Positions 24,270 through 32,840 of a DNA stretch of 62,665 bases are shown here, one piece after another. The stretch is from positions 1-62,665 of the forward strand of contig DATKHB010000016.1 in NCBI GenBank assembly GCA_035510455.1, read 5' to 3'. Position numbers and translations under genes: made by a program. The stretch is from DATKGL01 sp035510455. Lineage in GTDB: Bacteria > Patescibacteriota > Saccharimonadia > Saccharimonadales > UBA4665. The stretch's first letter is position 1. The number at the start of each line of letters is the position of its first letter. The notes beneath the pieces are model-generated. The model was not told where the DNA came from. It worked only from the letters and a program-made list of their open reading frames with translations, and made no database searches.

Positions 24270-24346
24270 GGCGGACGTAGCTCAGTTGGTAGAGCGTCGG
24301 GTTGTGGTCCCGAATGTCGTGGGTTCAATCCCCATCGTTCGCCCCA
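24270..24346 (+). tRNA. tRNA-His (anticodon GTG)
   Basis: Acceptor GCGGACG/CGTTCGC with the histidine-specific extra G at -1 (24270) opposite C73, anticodon stem TCGGG/CCCGA with loop TTGTGGT (GTG), T arm GTGGGTTCAATCCCCAT, and encoded CCA. Confidence 0.95.
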
Positions 24347-24419
24347 AATTTGACATAAAATCAAGTATATTAATATATGTACAAGTAGAGATGAATATTA
24401 AATTCTGGAGAATGCTACC

Positions 24420-26282
24420 TTGTTAAAGAATTCTTTTGTTTTTTTTCGTAAGTACCCGCTTTTTGGGGTAGCTTTATTATCTCTAATAGCTGGACTTGTT
24501 TTGTTGTTTACCGGCAATTCTAACATAGCACGCTTGGAAATTAGCATAGTTGCTCTTATAGAAGTTTTGCCGCTTCTATGGGGGATGTTTAGGGATCTTC
24601 AAGAGGGTACTTACGGAATTGATATATTAGCTGCTACAGCCATTATTACCTCAGTAATCATGAGGCAATACTGGGCGGCGATAGTAGTTGTCATTATGTT
24701 AACTGGTGGTGAGGCGCTGGAAGATTACGCTGAAAATCGCGCTAAAACGGAACTTAGCGCTCTTTTAAACAAAGCTCCAAAACTGGCTCATCTTCTTAAG
24801 AACAACAAAGAAATAGATGTGCCGGCATCCAAGGTCCAAGCCGGAGATAAACTAATTATTAGACCCGGCGAGGTAGTGCCGGTTGATGCTGTAATTATTG
24901 ACGGTGAAGCCAGCTTTGATGAATCAAGTCTAACGGGGGAAAGTATACCCCAGGCTAAAGCTGTTAATGATAGTCTGCTGAGTGGGTCAGTAGACATTGA
25001 CGGAGCAATAACCGTCAAGGCTCTAAGAGCCTCGGCCGATAGTCAGTACGAACAGATAATAAAGCTGGTACGGGCTGCTAATAATAGTAAGACTCCTTTT
25101 GTGAGACTGGCTGATCGCTACAGCATACCTTTTACAATCGTAGCTTTTGTCCTTGCTATTGGGGCGTGGGTGGTCAGCCACCAATCGATCAGATTCTTAG
25201 ACGTTTTAGTCGTAGCGACACCTTGTCCGCTAATTTTAGCCGCACCTATCGCCGTAATATCCGGCATGAGTCGAGCAGCCCGTCACGGAGTTATTGTTAA
25301 AAGCGGCGGCTCCCTGGAACGATTGGCTGAGACCGAGACCATCGCTTTTGACAAGACCGGTACCTTAACCATGGGCAAACCGGTTGTTGACTCGATAGTT
25401 ACCTATAACAAACACACCAGAGACCGAGTTCTTAGCGTAGCAGCTGCTCTAGAAAAGGGCTCTAATCATGTACTGGCTCAAGCTATAACTCAGATGGCCA
25501 GCGATAAACACGTGAAGACCTCCAAGATAAAAAATATTAAAGAATACTCTGGATCAGGACTGGTCGCTACCTCTAATGGCCATCCGGTTCTAATAGGCAC
25601 AATGTCTTTAATGAAGGATCATAAAATTGAACTGCCAAAAACTTTTAGCTTGGCTGCTATCCAGCAGACAGCTAGTTTAGTAGCGATTGACGGAATTCTG
25701 GCTGGCGTCATTACCTTTAAAGATGAGATTAGACCTGAAGCCAAGGGGACCCTAAAAGCCCTTGCTGAGATGGGTATCAAGCATCTGATCATGATTACCG
25801 GCGACAATAATAAGGCCGCTGGCAGTATAGCCAAAAAACTAGGCATAAGCGAATTTGAGGCCGAGACTTTGCCGGCTGACAAACTGCGGCTGATTGAGAA
25901 AGTTAAGGATAGGCCGGTAGTATTTGTCGGCGATGGAGTTAATGATGCTCCAGTACTAACAGCCGCTGATGTGGGTATTGCGCTAGGTGCCAGAGGAGAA
26001 ACGGCGGCCAGTCAATCGGCTGACATGGTAATAATGCTCGATGATGTCAGCAAGGTGGCCACGGCGCTATCGATTGCCAAAAGAACTTTCTCTATAGCCC
26101 AGCAAAGCATCTTAGTCGGTATTGCCTTAAGCATAGTTCTAATGATAATTTTCTCAACTGGTCATTTTCGGCCACTTTACGGCGCCATAGTACAGGAGCT
26201 AGTTGACGTAGTCGTTATCTTTAACGCATTAAGGGCGCATAGCGGCAGCTTAAGTAAGGTCGTAAAAACTAGCGGAGAGTAA
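24420..26282 (+). CDS. P1B-type heavy-metal-transporting ATPase
   Basis: The 620-residue protein starts at TTG 24420 with TGGAG 10 nt upstream. It has no N-terminal CxxC metal-binding domain. Motifs: actuator DESSLTGESIP (near 160), the membrane motif VVATPCPLILAAP (TPC instead of the common CPC), the phosphorylation site AFDKTGTLTMG, and the hinge FVGDGVNDAPVLTAADVG. It transports a transition-metal cation; the TPC triad points away from classic copper exporters but does not fix the ion. It stands alone after tRNA-His, convergent with the next gene. Confidence 0.9.
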   Translation: MLKNSFVFFRKYPLFGVALLSLIAGLVLLFTGNSNIARLEISIVALIEVLPLLWGMFRDLQEGTYGIDILAATAIITSVIMRQYWAAIVVVIMLTGGEALEDYAENRAKTELSALLNKAPKLAHLLKNNKEIDVPASKVQAGDKLIIRPGEVVPVDAVIIDGEASFDESSLTGESIPQAKAVNDSLLSGSVDIDGAITVKALRASADSQYEQIIKLVRAANNSKTPFVRLADRYSIPFTIVAFVLAIGAWVVSHQSIRFLDVLVVATPCPLILAAPIAVISGMSRAARHGVIVKSGGSLERLAETETIAFDKTGTLTMGKPVVDSIVTYNKHTRDRVLSVAAALEKGSNHVLAQAITQMASDKHVKTSKIKNIKEYSGSGLVATSNGHPVLIGTMSLMKDHKIELPKTFSLAAIQQTASLVAIDGILAGVITFKDEIRPEAKGTLKALAEMGIKHLIMITGDNNKAAGSIAKKLGISEFEAETLPADKLRLIEKVKDRPVVFVGDGVNDAPVLTAADVGIALGARGETAASQSADMVIMLDDVSKVATALSIAKRTFSIAQQSILVGIALSIVLMIIFSTGHFRPLYGAIVQELVDVVVIFNALRAHSGSLSKVVKTSGE

Positions 26283-26889
26283 GGGCTATTACCAGCGGCA
26301 CCAGCAGATTGTCGGTACCGTTGACCCCAACATTTTCTATTAGCGACGCGACTAAAGGTAGTCCTATGAGAATAGGCCAGCTAAATATATGGCTGCTTAT
26401 AAAGTAGATTATCAAGATAATCATCGAGCATAGCCAGAAAATTACCGTTCCGGTCATTGTCTTTTTATGATTAAAAACTTTGTAGGTATGCTTTTTACCA
26501 TAACGTGATCCCAAGATAGCCGCTAATCCATCCCCGAGACTCAAGTTTAAAAGAGCGGCCATGTATATTAGGCGGTCATGCGTAATCAGCGCCGTCAGGC
26601 CAATACTGACTGCAAATAATAGTTCGCCGATCGTCCGGCGCTCTATTATGTGTATTGATCCAAATATGGTTAGTAAACGGGAAACCGAGATACCGACGAA
26701 GAAAAAGCCGGCCAACAGTTCTATCTGCCTCCAGCTTAAGAAGAACGGCCAAAAAGCAGCAAAACTACCAACCCCAATATGTATAAATTTACGAGTTATC
26801 TCTGAGCGCAAATGCTTTATTCTAAATAGATATTCAGCGACCAATAAGATTATAAACACTACGATTAAGACAATAAGAAATTTTAGCAT
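26269..26889 (-). CDS. dolichol/diacylglycerol kinase-like CTP-dependent membrane kinase
   Basis: The 206-residue, mostly hydrophobic protein has the SEC59/DGK1/VTE5 family marks: EITRKFIHIGVGSFAAF, NLSLGDGLAAILGSRYGKKH, NHKKTMTGTVIF, and ENVGVNGTDNLLVPL. Relatives phosphorylate polyprenols or diacylglycerol using CTP. It may salvage lipid carriers or host-derived lipids. It overlaps the ATPase 3' end by 14 nt, convergently. Confidence 0.8.
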   Translation of the reverse strand: MLKFLIVLIVVFIILLVAEYLFRIKHLRSEITRKFIHIGVGSFAAFWPFFLSWRQIELLAGFFFVGISVSRLLTIFGSIHIIERRTIGELLFAVSIGLTALITHDRLIYMAALLNLSLGDGLAAILGSRYGKKHTYKVFNHKKTMTGTVIFWLCSMIILIIYFISSHIFSWPILIGLPLVASLIENVGVNGTDNLLVPLVIALTLR

Positions 26890-26930
26890 ATAAGAATATT
26901 GTACCGCCTGCTTACAAGGAATCTATTATC

Positions 26931-27413
26931 GTGGTCGAGGTCCTAGAACCTTACTTGAACCCCGATGACCAGGGAGAACGTATTCCGACCCTCCTAAAAA
27001 TTGTCCCGGAAACGGCTCCGAGAGTCAATTTTCGAACTCCTCGCACCCTGCAGCACAGGCTCTCCAGTGTCCAAATCGAGACGCTCATCTCCGACTACCA
27101 GACCGGCGCGACAGTCAAGACGCTGGCTGAGCGATTCGCCGTCCACCGAGACACGGTCTGCGAGATTCTCAACCGTCGGGGTATCGTTCGCCGAGAGCGT
27201 GGAGTGCCCGCCGATCGCATCACGGATGTGATTGCTGCCTACCGTGCAGGATCTTCGCTCGATAAGATTGGATCAGAGCTTGGTGTTGCTACTGGGACTG
27301 TTGCTGCTGCGCTCCGAAAAGCCGGCGAGAAGATCCGACCAGCAGTGCGGTTCAAGCTCAAGGCCCGAGAAGAACCTAAGCCTCGACAGCAGGCTGAACG
27401 AGTTGCTCCCTGA
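26931..27413 (+). CDS. double helix-turn-helix protein of actinobacterial character
   Basis: The 160-residue protein starts at GTG. Two resolvase-type helix-turn-helix units occur: LISDYQTGATVKTLAERFAV...HRDTVCEILNRRGI (about 50-85) and VIAAYRAGSSLDKIGSELGV...TGTVAAALRKAGEKI (about 98-135). Short proteins of this type are common in Actinobacteria, often near recombinases. G+C reaches 39/60 in 27121-27180, unlike its neighbours, so transfer from a GC-rich donor is likely. It probably binds DNA; its target is unknown. Confidence 0.68.
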   Translation: MVEVLEPYLNPDDQGERIPTLLKIVPETAPRVNFRTPRTLQHRLSSVQIETLISDYQTGATVKTLAERFAVHRDTVCEILNRRGIVRRERGVPADRITDVIAAYRAGSSLDKIGSELGVATGTVAAALRKAGEKIRPAVRFKLKAREEPKPRQQAERVAP

Positions 27414-27582
27414 AATGTGCTTCGTATCTGATCATCGCTTCTCCGAGTAAACGACACGACTCAATATGCTCGGGAGAGAATAGTTGCCGCTCTCTAGCTT
27501 CTCTCGCCTCTCTTCTTCGTTGCTCATCAAGAGCAGCAAAGTCTATACAACCGGCTGGAGATTCCTGAGAAGATTGTGGCAT
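27376..27582 (-). CDS. small charged hypothetical protein (68 aa)
   Basis: A helical, Arg/Glu-rich ORF (LDEQRRREAREARERQLF) is the last of four minus-strand genes. Its 3' end overlaps the helix-turn-helix gene by 38 nt. No family was recognised. Confidence 0.42.
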   Translation of the reverse strand: MPQSSQESPAGCIDFAALDEQRRREAREARERQLFSPEHIESCRLLGEAMIRYEAHFREQLVQPAVEA

Positions 27583-27596
27583 GAAAGACTATCCTC

Positions 27597-27869
27597 CTAT
27601 CGTTGTTCGGTCAGACTGGCTCCGGCATATATGCCATCGAGCCTGATCTCTAGTTCTTTTGAATCTACAAGTTGCCAAATAGCTCCAGCCATCGGATATT
27701 CTCCCAGGCCGGTTCGAGCTGACACACTATTTGCTAACTCTCCGTACTTCCAGGGACCATTGTTTGCGCTCAGCAGTGTCCTAATGTGCTCTGCTGCCCG
27801 AACCTCCTGGGTAGATTCTTGCATCCATTGTCTATCTAGAGAACTAGATCCGCCTACACGTTCTGTCAT
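27597..27869 (-). CDS. small winged-helix-like hypothetical protein (90 aa)
   Basis: Residues 15-75 (RAAEHIRTLLSANNGPWKYG, GAIWQLVDSKELEIRLDGIY) look like a winged-helix fold, suggesting DNA binding, but no family is clear. It ends 14 bp before the next ORF, in an apparent operon of four minus-strand genes. Confidence 0.5.
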   Translation of the reverse strand: MTERVGGSSSLDRQWMQESTQEVRAAEHIRTLLSANNGPWKYGELANSVSARTGLGEYPMAGAIWQLVDSKELEIRLDGIYAGASLTEQR

Positions 27870-27955
27870 GTGTTATATTTATCCGCCAAAGCTATTGATT
27901 TGTCAAACCTGTGAGATGATTGCATGCTGGTGCGTTTCCGCAGCATTGCCTTGAC

Positions 27956-28348
27956 TTACTTCATTTCCCTAGCTACTTCAAGCAACACTCTAGCCAACTT
28001 GTCGATGTCCGGCTCAGGTCTCGCTAAAGCAGAGATGTAGACGCGTCGTTCCTTGGACTTCGACGAAGAGCGTCTCATGTATGCCCTCGTCCCGTCTGGT
28101 CGGATCAGGGCGGCGACCTTCTTGAAGGTCTTGCTGGCGCGGTGGGGGAGGCTTGAGTAATCGGCAGTGACTTGCCGACGATGGTGAATGGCCTGTTCGT
28201 CAGTGAGCTTTAGGTATGGCGCGTAGAAGCCATGGATGTTCAACTGGTCGTCATACGGCAAGATCGAAAACACAAACCTATCTAGCTGCCAAGCCTTTAC
28301 TAGAAGAGTGCGTTGCTCTAGGTAAGTGTTATTGGTCAGGCGCGGCAT
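27956..28348 (-). CDS. hypothetical protein (130 aa)
   Basis: A basic protein with FVFSILPYDDQLNIHGFYAP and a Ser/Arg-rich middle (YMRRSSSKSKERRVYIS) ending in an amphipathic helix. It overlaps the 3' end of the upstream gene by 20 nt, so it is translationally coupled. Its family is unknown. Confidence 0.55.
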   Translation of the reverse strand: MPRLTNNTYLEQRTLLVKAWQLDRFVFSILPYDDQLNIHGFYAPYLKLTDEQAIHHRRQVTADYSSLPHRASKTFKKVAALIRPDGTRAYMRRSSSKSKERRVYISALARPEPDIDKLARVLLEVAREMK

Positions 28349-28763
28349 GTTGGAGCATTAACATACCGTACCGGCGCAATAACTCTGCTTCGCCTCTAAT
28401 ACTTGGATTAGAGTCATTAACGAGCATGTCTCCAACCGCAGCTACAAGAGGATCAGCTTCGTCTCCGCTTGTAACAAAATCCATTACGTTGTCCGCAAGG
28501 AGTGCCCGAGTTGTAGAGTGCTCTGAGGTTGCGAGCGCACGAGCAATCGCTACTCGTACTGGATAGTGGCGCTTCTTAGTGAGAGCCCAAGAAATAACAA
28601 GGTCGGGTATGATGGCTTCTTCGGCATATGCATCCATGCCCTCTAGACCGTCATCGTTCTTGACCAGCAGGTCAACTATTGTACGAACGTCATTGCCGAA
28701 GTCTAGGTATTCGTCCTCTTCGTGACGTTCTGCTCCAGCTTCTAAACCTTCCGTCATACTCAT
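28329..28763 (-). CDS. acidic HEAT-like hypothetical protein
   Basis: ATG 28763 is chosen because GGAGAG lies 8 nt upstream; the frame is open to 28850. The 144-residue protein has an acidic N-terminus (AGAERHEEDEYLDFGNDV) and helical units such as YPVRVAIARALATSEHSTTR and GDMLVNDSNPSIRGEAELLR that resemble HEAT repeats. It is the first gene of the minus-strand operon, downstream of a cluster of ACCGGTACAT motifs that may control it. Confidence 0.58.
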   Translation of the reverse strand: MSMTEGLEAGAERHEEDEYLDFGNDVRTIVDLLVKNDDGLEGMDAYAEEAIIPDLVISWALTKKRHYPVRVAIARALATSEHSTTRALLADNVMDFVTSGDEADPLVAAVGDMLVNDSNPSIRGEAELLRRYGMLMLQHAAPDQ

Positions 28764-28822
28764 AATCATTGCTCTCCGCTTAATGAGCCTGATTATCCGA
28801 TCTTGCAGGAGTATCGTCAAGG

Positions 28823-28978
28823 ACCGGTACATCTCACCTCTGAGGAACAAAGTTTAAAAACCATGTACCGGTGAGCAAGAGACCTTAGAGGAGTAGAACC
28901 CCATTACAGGGGTGAATGTCATTTGAAAACTCAGGCAAAATATTGTGCAGATGTAGTGACTTGTAGCTACCGGTACAT
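28823..28978. promoter_or_regulatory. cluster of three ACCGGTACAT decamers
   Basis: ACCGGTACAT occurs at 28823-28832 and 28969-28978 and in inverted form (ATGTACCGGT) at 28863-28872. Two copies extend to a 12-mer (ACCGGTACATCT). They lie between the minus-strand operon and the left repeat of the recombinase element. Probable operators or recombinase/replication-protein binding sites. Confidence 0.6.
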
Positions 28979-29024
28979 CTGCTAATCTGTTAAATGCCAT
29001 CAATGTAACTACATTAGTGTAATT

Positions 29025-29185
29025 ATGGTCGAGTTGGAGCGATTAACCTTGAACAGCTCGATACACTCCTATTATCCCTCAAAACCTACTGGGATTATAG
29101 CAATAACAAAGGCTTGCTAGAGACTATTAGGGCTTTTGAGACGCAACCGGCCGACAAGGAATACCATCTTGCTTATGAGCTGTAA
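29025..29185 (+). repeat. 161-bp diverged direct repeat, left copy
   Basis: It aligns without gaps to 35660-35820. Both start ATGGTCGAGT and continue GGAGCGATTAACCTTGAACA; differences later fall mostly at third codon positions. Both encode, in one frame with no start codon, GRVGAINLEQ...LLLSLKTYWDY...AYEL and a stop. The two copies bracket a block with a serine recombinase. They look like paralogous gene ends rather than identical attachment sites. Confidence 0.75.
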
Positions 29186-29256
29186 CAGGGTTAAATGACA
29201 CTATTGATTAGATTACGGTGTAAGGGCTTGAACAACCGCTAAGATATACTGACTTC

Positions 29257-29835
29257 ATGAAGCACGATAAAGAACATGTTATTGAGATGTCGTGGTTGTA
29301 TGCGACAGACTGGATAAAGGCCGTCCACATGTTCCATTATCGTTTGACTGAGTCCCTAGCAGAAGATAAGTTTTTTGAGAGTGCCGGTACCCGCCAAGAG
29401 ATAGACTTTAACTGTTATTTGATGGCCTTACGCCGATTAGAGCGGGCGGTATCTATGGGTTACAAGGCATGGGGGGATTTGTCTCAAGATATACCAAAGG
29501 CACTTAGCCATTTTAATAGTTTGACGCCATACCTTGCTGATGTAAGGAATGCTAATGAACACTTTGACGATTACCTGAACTATAAAGGTAACTCAAAAAA
29601 AGTTGATGTAAGTGCTATGGGTGTGTGGGCTATAAAGGCCAACGGTAAATCCATATATAGACAAGGTGGTGTTATCCTGGAGAGCATTGAGGCGGCCGTG
29701 AATAGTGAGAAGGTCTGGGAGATAGAATGGTTAGATCATAAAGTTAATATCACCCATGCAACAAAAGCAGCAGACGAACTATACCTAGCTTATCTCAAGT
29801 GGTTCAAAGCCATACCAAAACCTATTAACGACTAG
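29257..29835 (+). CDS. hypothetical protein of the integrative element (192 aa)
   Basis: TATACT (29245-29250) ends 6 nt before the ATG, so the mRNA is leaderless. The protein is mostly helical, with aromatic-rich parts (EMSWLYATDWIKAVHMFHYR, RNANEHFDDYLNY). The RNANEHFDDY region recalls HEPN-like or nucleotidyltransferase-substrate-binding helical proteins, but the RxxxxH motif is not clear. Function is unknown. Confidence 0.6.
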   Translation: MKHDKEHVIEMSWLYATDWIKAVHMFHYRLTESLAEDKFFESAGTRQEIDFNCYLMALRRLERAVSMGYKAWGDLSQDIPKALSHFNSLTPYLADVRNANEHFDDYLNYKGNSKKVDVSAMGVWAIKANGKSIYRQGGVILESIEAAVNSEKVWEIEWLDHKVNITHATKAADELYLAYLKWFKAIPKPIND

Positions 29836-29929
29836 GCATGATCTTGACGCACCAAGCATAGATTTATTTGTCTAAAATAACAAATTAAATGCCGTTGAAT
29901 AACAGGGGTGAGAGTGGTATAATATAAGT

Positions 29930-30715
29930 ATGGAGCTTAAACAGTTACTCGATGCAGATACGCCTAAGAAGCAAGAGGTTGGTGGCTTCTACTTAATGGG
30001 TGTAGCACTAAGTAAAATGACTGACTTGGACGAGGATAGTAAGGGTAAAGTAGTATTGCAGTGCATAGAAGTTGGTAAAAAGCTGGCCAAAGTAGCTGAT
30101 GCAGTTGATGATTATCATAAACTAGAAGTACAGGAGCTTAAAAAGCTTGTTAAGTCCGCCCAAAACAAAGGCAATCACCCTGACTTAATCATGGCTCATG
30201 ACGCTACTAGACTACAGGCCAAAGTTGAGGAAGCGCTGTCACAGACTAAGTCAGCGTTGGACGTTGTAGTTAAGATACTAAACCCTTTGACTGGCGTAAC
30301 GTCCTTTACGTTTGGCAAAAAAGGTAAAACCGTAATAGGCCAGCTCAAGAATAACTTATCCAATGAACTAAAAGAACGAGCCAAGCCCTTGATTGAGCTT
30401 ATCGAGCATAACGAAGCTCAACTAACCATGATTATTAACTATCGTGATACCCAACACTTCAAGAACTTAGACATATCTCCCCTGCGAGTCGATCAAGCCG
30501 GTAATCAAGAGAAGCCTTACATGCCTGATGGCCAGGCCGTAGCCGAGTTCCTCGAAGATCTTTTTAACTATATCTTTTTATTTTTACAGGACTTCATAGC
30601 ACTATCTATTTATATAAGACTTATTGGAGGGCTTGTCATTGTAGTACAAGGAGAAGGTCGCAAACGAGAATATGCTGTAGGTATTAGTAATGACGCCTTA
30701 CAAAAGGAGGATTAG
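29930..30715 (+). CDS. hypothetical helical protein with a C-terminal membrane-like segment (261 aa)
   Basis: An extended -10 (TGGTATAAT, 29915-29923) ends 6 nt before the ATG. The protein is Lys/Glu-rich and helical with a central hydrophobic stretch (VVVKILNPLTGVTSFTFG). Its C-terminal segment FLEDLFNYIFLFLQDFIALS is hydrophobic and may associate with the membrane. It lies 2 nt before the terminase-like gene. Family is unknown. Confidence 0.6.
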   Translation: MELKQLLDADTPKKQEVGGFYLMGVALSKMTDLDEDSKGKVVLQCIEVGKKLAKVADAVDDYHKLEVQELKKLVKSAQNKGNHPDLIMAHDATRLQAKVEEALSQTKSALDVVVKILNPLTGVTSFTFGKKGKTVIGQLKNNLSNELKERAKPLIELIEHNEAQLTMIINYRDTQHFKNLDISPLRVDQAGNQEKPYMPDGQAVAEFLEDLFNYIFLFLQDFIALSIYIRLIGGLVIVVQGEGRKREYAVGISNDALQKED

Positions 30716-30717
30716 CT

Positions 30718-31191
30718 ATGGTTGAGTCCAATAACAAGCTAGGCCGACCTACTAAATACTCAGAGACACTAGCTGATGATATATGCGAGCGGATAGCTAA
30801 GGGTAAAAGTCTTATAAATATATGTAGTGAGTTAAACCTTAGCTACACACAAGTAATGGTTTGGCTAAAAAACTACACCTACTTTACGGACAACTACGCA
30901 CGTGCGAGGGAGGCACAAGCCGACTGGTATGCAGATGAGATTATATCTGTTATAGACAACGCTAAAAGCGACCGTAATGAGATCGAACGTGCCAGAATAA
31001 AGGTTGAAGCCTTAAAGTGGGTGGCCTCAAAACTTAAACCTAAAAAGTATGGTGACAAGCTAGACCTAACTAGCAATGGTGAACGTGTGGAAGTACCGAT
31101 TTATGGCGGTTTATCAGTTACCGCTAAAGAACGTAAGGCCATTGAAGCTGAGCTTATACCGGCTAAGCCAAGCAAGGTTCTGTTAGTTTAA
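30718..31191 (+). CDS. phage terminase small-subunit-like DNA-binding protein
   Basis: The 157-residue protein follows a perfect Shine-Dalgarno (AAAGGAGG). GRPTKYSETLADDICERIAK and SLINICSELNLSYTQVMVWL form a helix-turn-helix; YARAREAQADWYADEIISVI and KVEALKWVASKLKPKKYGDK are the characteristic middle of Sf6-type small terminases. Such proteins recognise packaging sites on phage DNA. No large terminase or capsid gene is visible, so this element may be a phage satellite or may use the protein for other DNA recognition. Confidence 0.78.
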   Translation: MVESNNKLGRPTKYSETLADDICERIAKGKSLINICSELNLSYTQVMVWLKNYTYFTDNYARAREAQADWYADEIISVIDNAKSDRNEIERARIKVEALKWVASKLKPKKYGDKLDLTSNGERVEVPIYGGLSVTAKERKAIEAELIPAKPSKVLLV

Positions 31192-31383
31192 CTGCGCTAA
31201 TATACAATCACACTGCTCATTAACAACTTATGATTATTGTTTTGTTTTTAATCTACCGACAATCCCTTTGTTGATACATCATGAAGTACAAAACGGTACC
31301 AAACTCGGCAAAAAACGTTGTTCGGTCAATCTGACACATATATTATATACCGGTATTTTTTTGAGCCTCATGTGCGGGAGCTT

Positions 31384-32058
31384 CTAGCAACTAAAGCTCG
31401 ACTCAGCAGCCTGGTAAGCGCTTTGAGCTTGGCTAGCAGCACCTTCGAGGGAAGATAGTTTGCTTTGTTCCTCAGACTCTACTACTGCGGCTGATATTCC
31501 TGCTGTGGCCACATAACTTGCTGGGTCTTGTTCGAAGCTATCCAATGCGCCCTCAGCCTGTATATATGCGTTGTATGTGCTAGTTAAGTTACTTGAGCCG
31601 GTACAACTAGGTGCCGGTAAGGGTGTAGTGACAGCCGGTACAGATATTGTAGGCTCGGTGGTACTTGAAGCCGGTGGTGTCTCGCTATTTAGGGTAGATT
31701 GACTATCCTCTGCGTTTTTTAAGTCCTGTTCAGCATTAGCTTCATCTTGTGCGGCGTCAGCTTTATCCTGAGCTTCCTCCTGACTAAGGGTAGCTTGTTC
31801 TTGGCTATTAGAAGTTGAGGTAGTTGTTGGCGAGGTTGATGTCGTACTTGAGCCTGCGACTGATGGAGTACTAGTTTGTATATTAGATGAAGTATCGGCT
31901 ACTTTTAGGGTCGGATTGTGCTTTACTGAGTGCAAAATAAGGATTGATATACCGACCAATAAGCAGACTCCCACAACAGAAGCTATATGAACCCGTCTAC
32001 GATCTTTATGGGTCTTTTTAAGTTCTCTAGCTAACCAATCACTATCATTATCAGACAT
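31384..32058 (-). CDS. membrane-anchored low-complexity exported protein (224 aa)
   Basis: A short charged N-terminus (ARELKKTHKDRRRVH) precedes one membrane helix (IASVVGVCLLVGISILIL). Then follow a Ser/Thr-rich linker, a heptad-like acidic coiled-coil segment (EEAQDKADAAQDEANAEQDL), a Pro/Thr stretch, and an Ala/Ser-rich C-terminal coil ending in Cys. It forms an operon with the gene upstream (19 bp gap). It could be a surface or cell-contact protein of the mobile element. Confidence 0.65.
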   Translation of the reverse strand: MSDNDSDWLARELKKTHKDRRRVHIASVVGVCLLVGISILILHSVKHNPTLKVADTSSNIQTSTPSVAGSSTTSTSPTTTSTSNSQEQATLSQEEAQDKADAAQDEANAEQDLKNAEDSQSTLNSETPPASSTTEPTISVPAVTTPLPAPSCTGSSNLTSTYNAYIQAEGALDSFEQDPASYVATAGISAAVVESEEQSKLSSLEGAASQAQSAYQAAESSFSC

Positions 32059-32077
32059 ATATAAATACTACTCCAAG

Positions 32078-32494
32078 TTAGTTACACGATACTATGCCAC
32101 CTTCCATTTGGCCATTAGCACATAATCCAGGGGCTATCGGAGCCTGCGGCGTTTGCACATAGACTACTTTAGTATTGCTCTCACTGGATAACTGTTTAAT
32201 CTCACTGTTTAGCCTGGTGATGCTTGCTAGATCACTACTCGCTAACTGTTGATACATCTGGGAACTCGTCTTGTAGCCTTTACCGCTAGTTTGAGCCTGC
32301 TTTAGTTGAGAGCTAAGTGTAGCAACTCGCTCAGTATCGGTCTTGATAGCAGGTGCCTTTAAGCGCACACCTAACGCTGTTCCGCCACCAAATATAACGA
32401 GTATCAAGATCGCTACTAGCCCATCACGTAAAATACGGTTCTTGAATATCTGATTGAGTTTATGCGGTAAACTATGCCGCCTGGCGATTGTCAT
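32078..32494 (-). CDS. membrane-anchored coiled-coil exported protein (138 aa)
   Basis: ATG 32494 is preferred because AAAGGAG lies 6 nt upstream. A basic N-terminus (MTIARRHSLPHKLNQIFKNR) precedes a membrane helix (DGLVAILILVIFGGGTAL) and an exterior helical segment (RVATLSSQLKQAQTSG, SITRLNSEIKQLSSES), ending with a Cys-containing tail. It lies downstream of the structured RNA region 32534-32686, which may control it. Function is unknown. Confidence 0.65.
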   Translation of the reverse strand: MTIARRHSLPHKLNQIFKNRILRDGLVAILILVIFGGGTALGVRLKAPAIKTDTERVATLSSQLKQAQTSGKGYKTSSQMYQQLASSDLASITRLNSEIKQLSSESNTKVVYVQTPQAPIAPGLCANGQMEGGIVSCN

Positions 32495-32533
32495 ACTATC
32501 TCCTTTGATTGTAAGTAATACCGGCGACAAACT

Positions 32534-32686
32534 AAAAAGCTAGCCGCCAGCGAGGCTTGCGCCCCTACCACCTTTTCAAGTGGCAACCATCAAAGAATAG
32601 TGCTAACGACTAGCTGTTATTCTTTGATGGATTTATGACCATGCCGCAAAGCGGTTTAGGTCGTGTGACTTAAAAAGCCACTTGAC
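32534..32686 (-). ncRNA. highly structured RNA (small RNA or regulatory leader)
   Basis: A minus-strand transcript starting near 32684 would fold into a three-way junction. Closing stem TCAAGTGGC/GCCACTTGA (32677-32685 with 32576-32584); arm one CGACC/GGTC with inner CCGC-TTT-GCGG (32637-32662); arm two a perfect 13-bp stem CCATCAAAGAATA/TATTCTTTGATGG (32587-32630) topped by GCTA/TAGC. A GGC-GCAA-GCC hairpin and a GCTGG-CGG-CTAGC hairpin plus TTTTT (32551-32534) follow, resembling an intrinsic terminator. It could be a 150-nt small RNA or an aptamer-terminator leader of the 32494 gene. I recognise no known class. Confidence 0.62.
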
Positions 32687-32689
32687 GAT

Positions 32690-32718
32690 AGTATAACAAA
32701 GTTGTCTGATATTGACAA
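32690..32718 (-). promoter_or_regulatory. promoter of the structured RNA
   Basis: On the minus strand, TTGTCA (32718-32713), a 17-bp spacer and TATACT (32695-32690) place the start a few bases before the first stem of the structured RNA. Confidence 0.68.
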
Positions 32719-32840
32719 TCTGAGGTTCTATTGTCTGGCTTCAACTTTACACTTCTTATGCTTGCACTCGCAACTTTTTAACGCTAATCTGATTGTGAAC
32801 ATAAGTTTATAAAAGGAGGCCAGACCCCATAGATTGACGA

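Noticed and set aside
26561..26893. Plus-strand ORF of 110 aa opposite the kinase-like gene
   Set aside because: It is the antisense shadow of a well-conserved membrane kinase gene.
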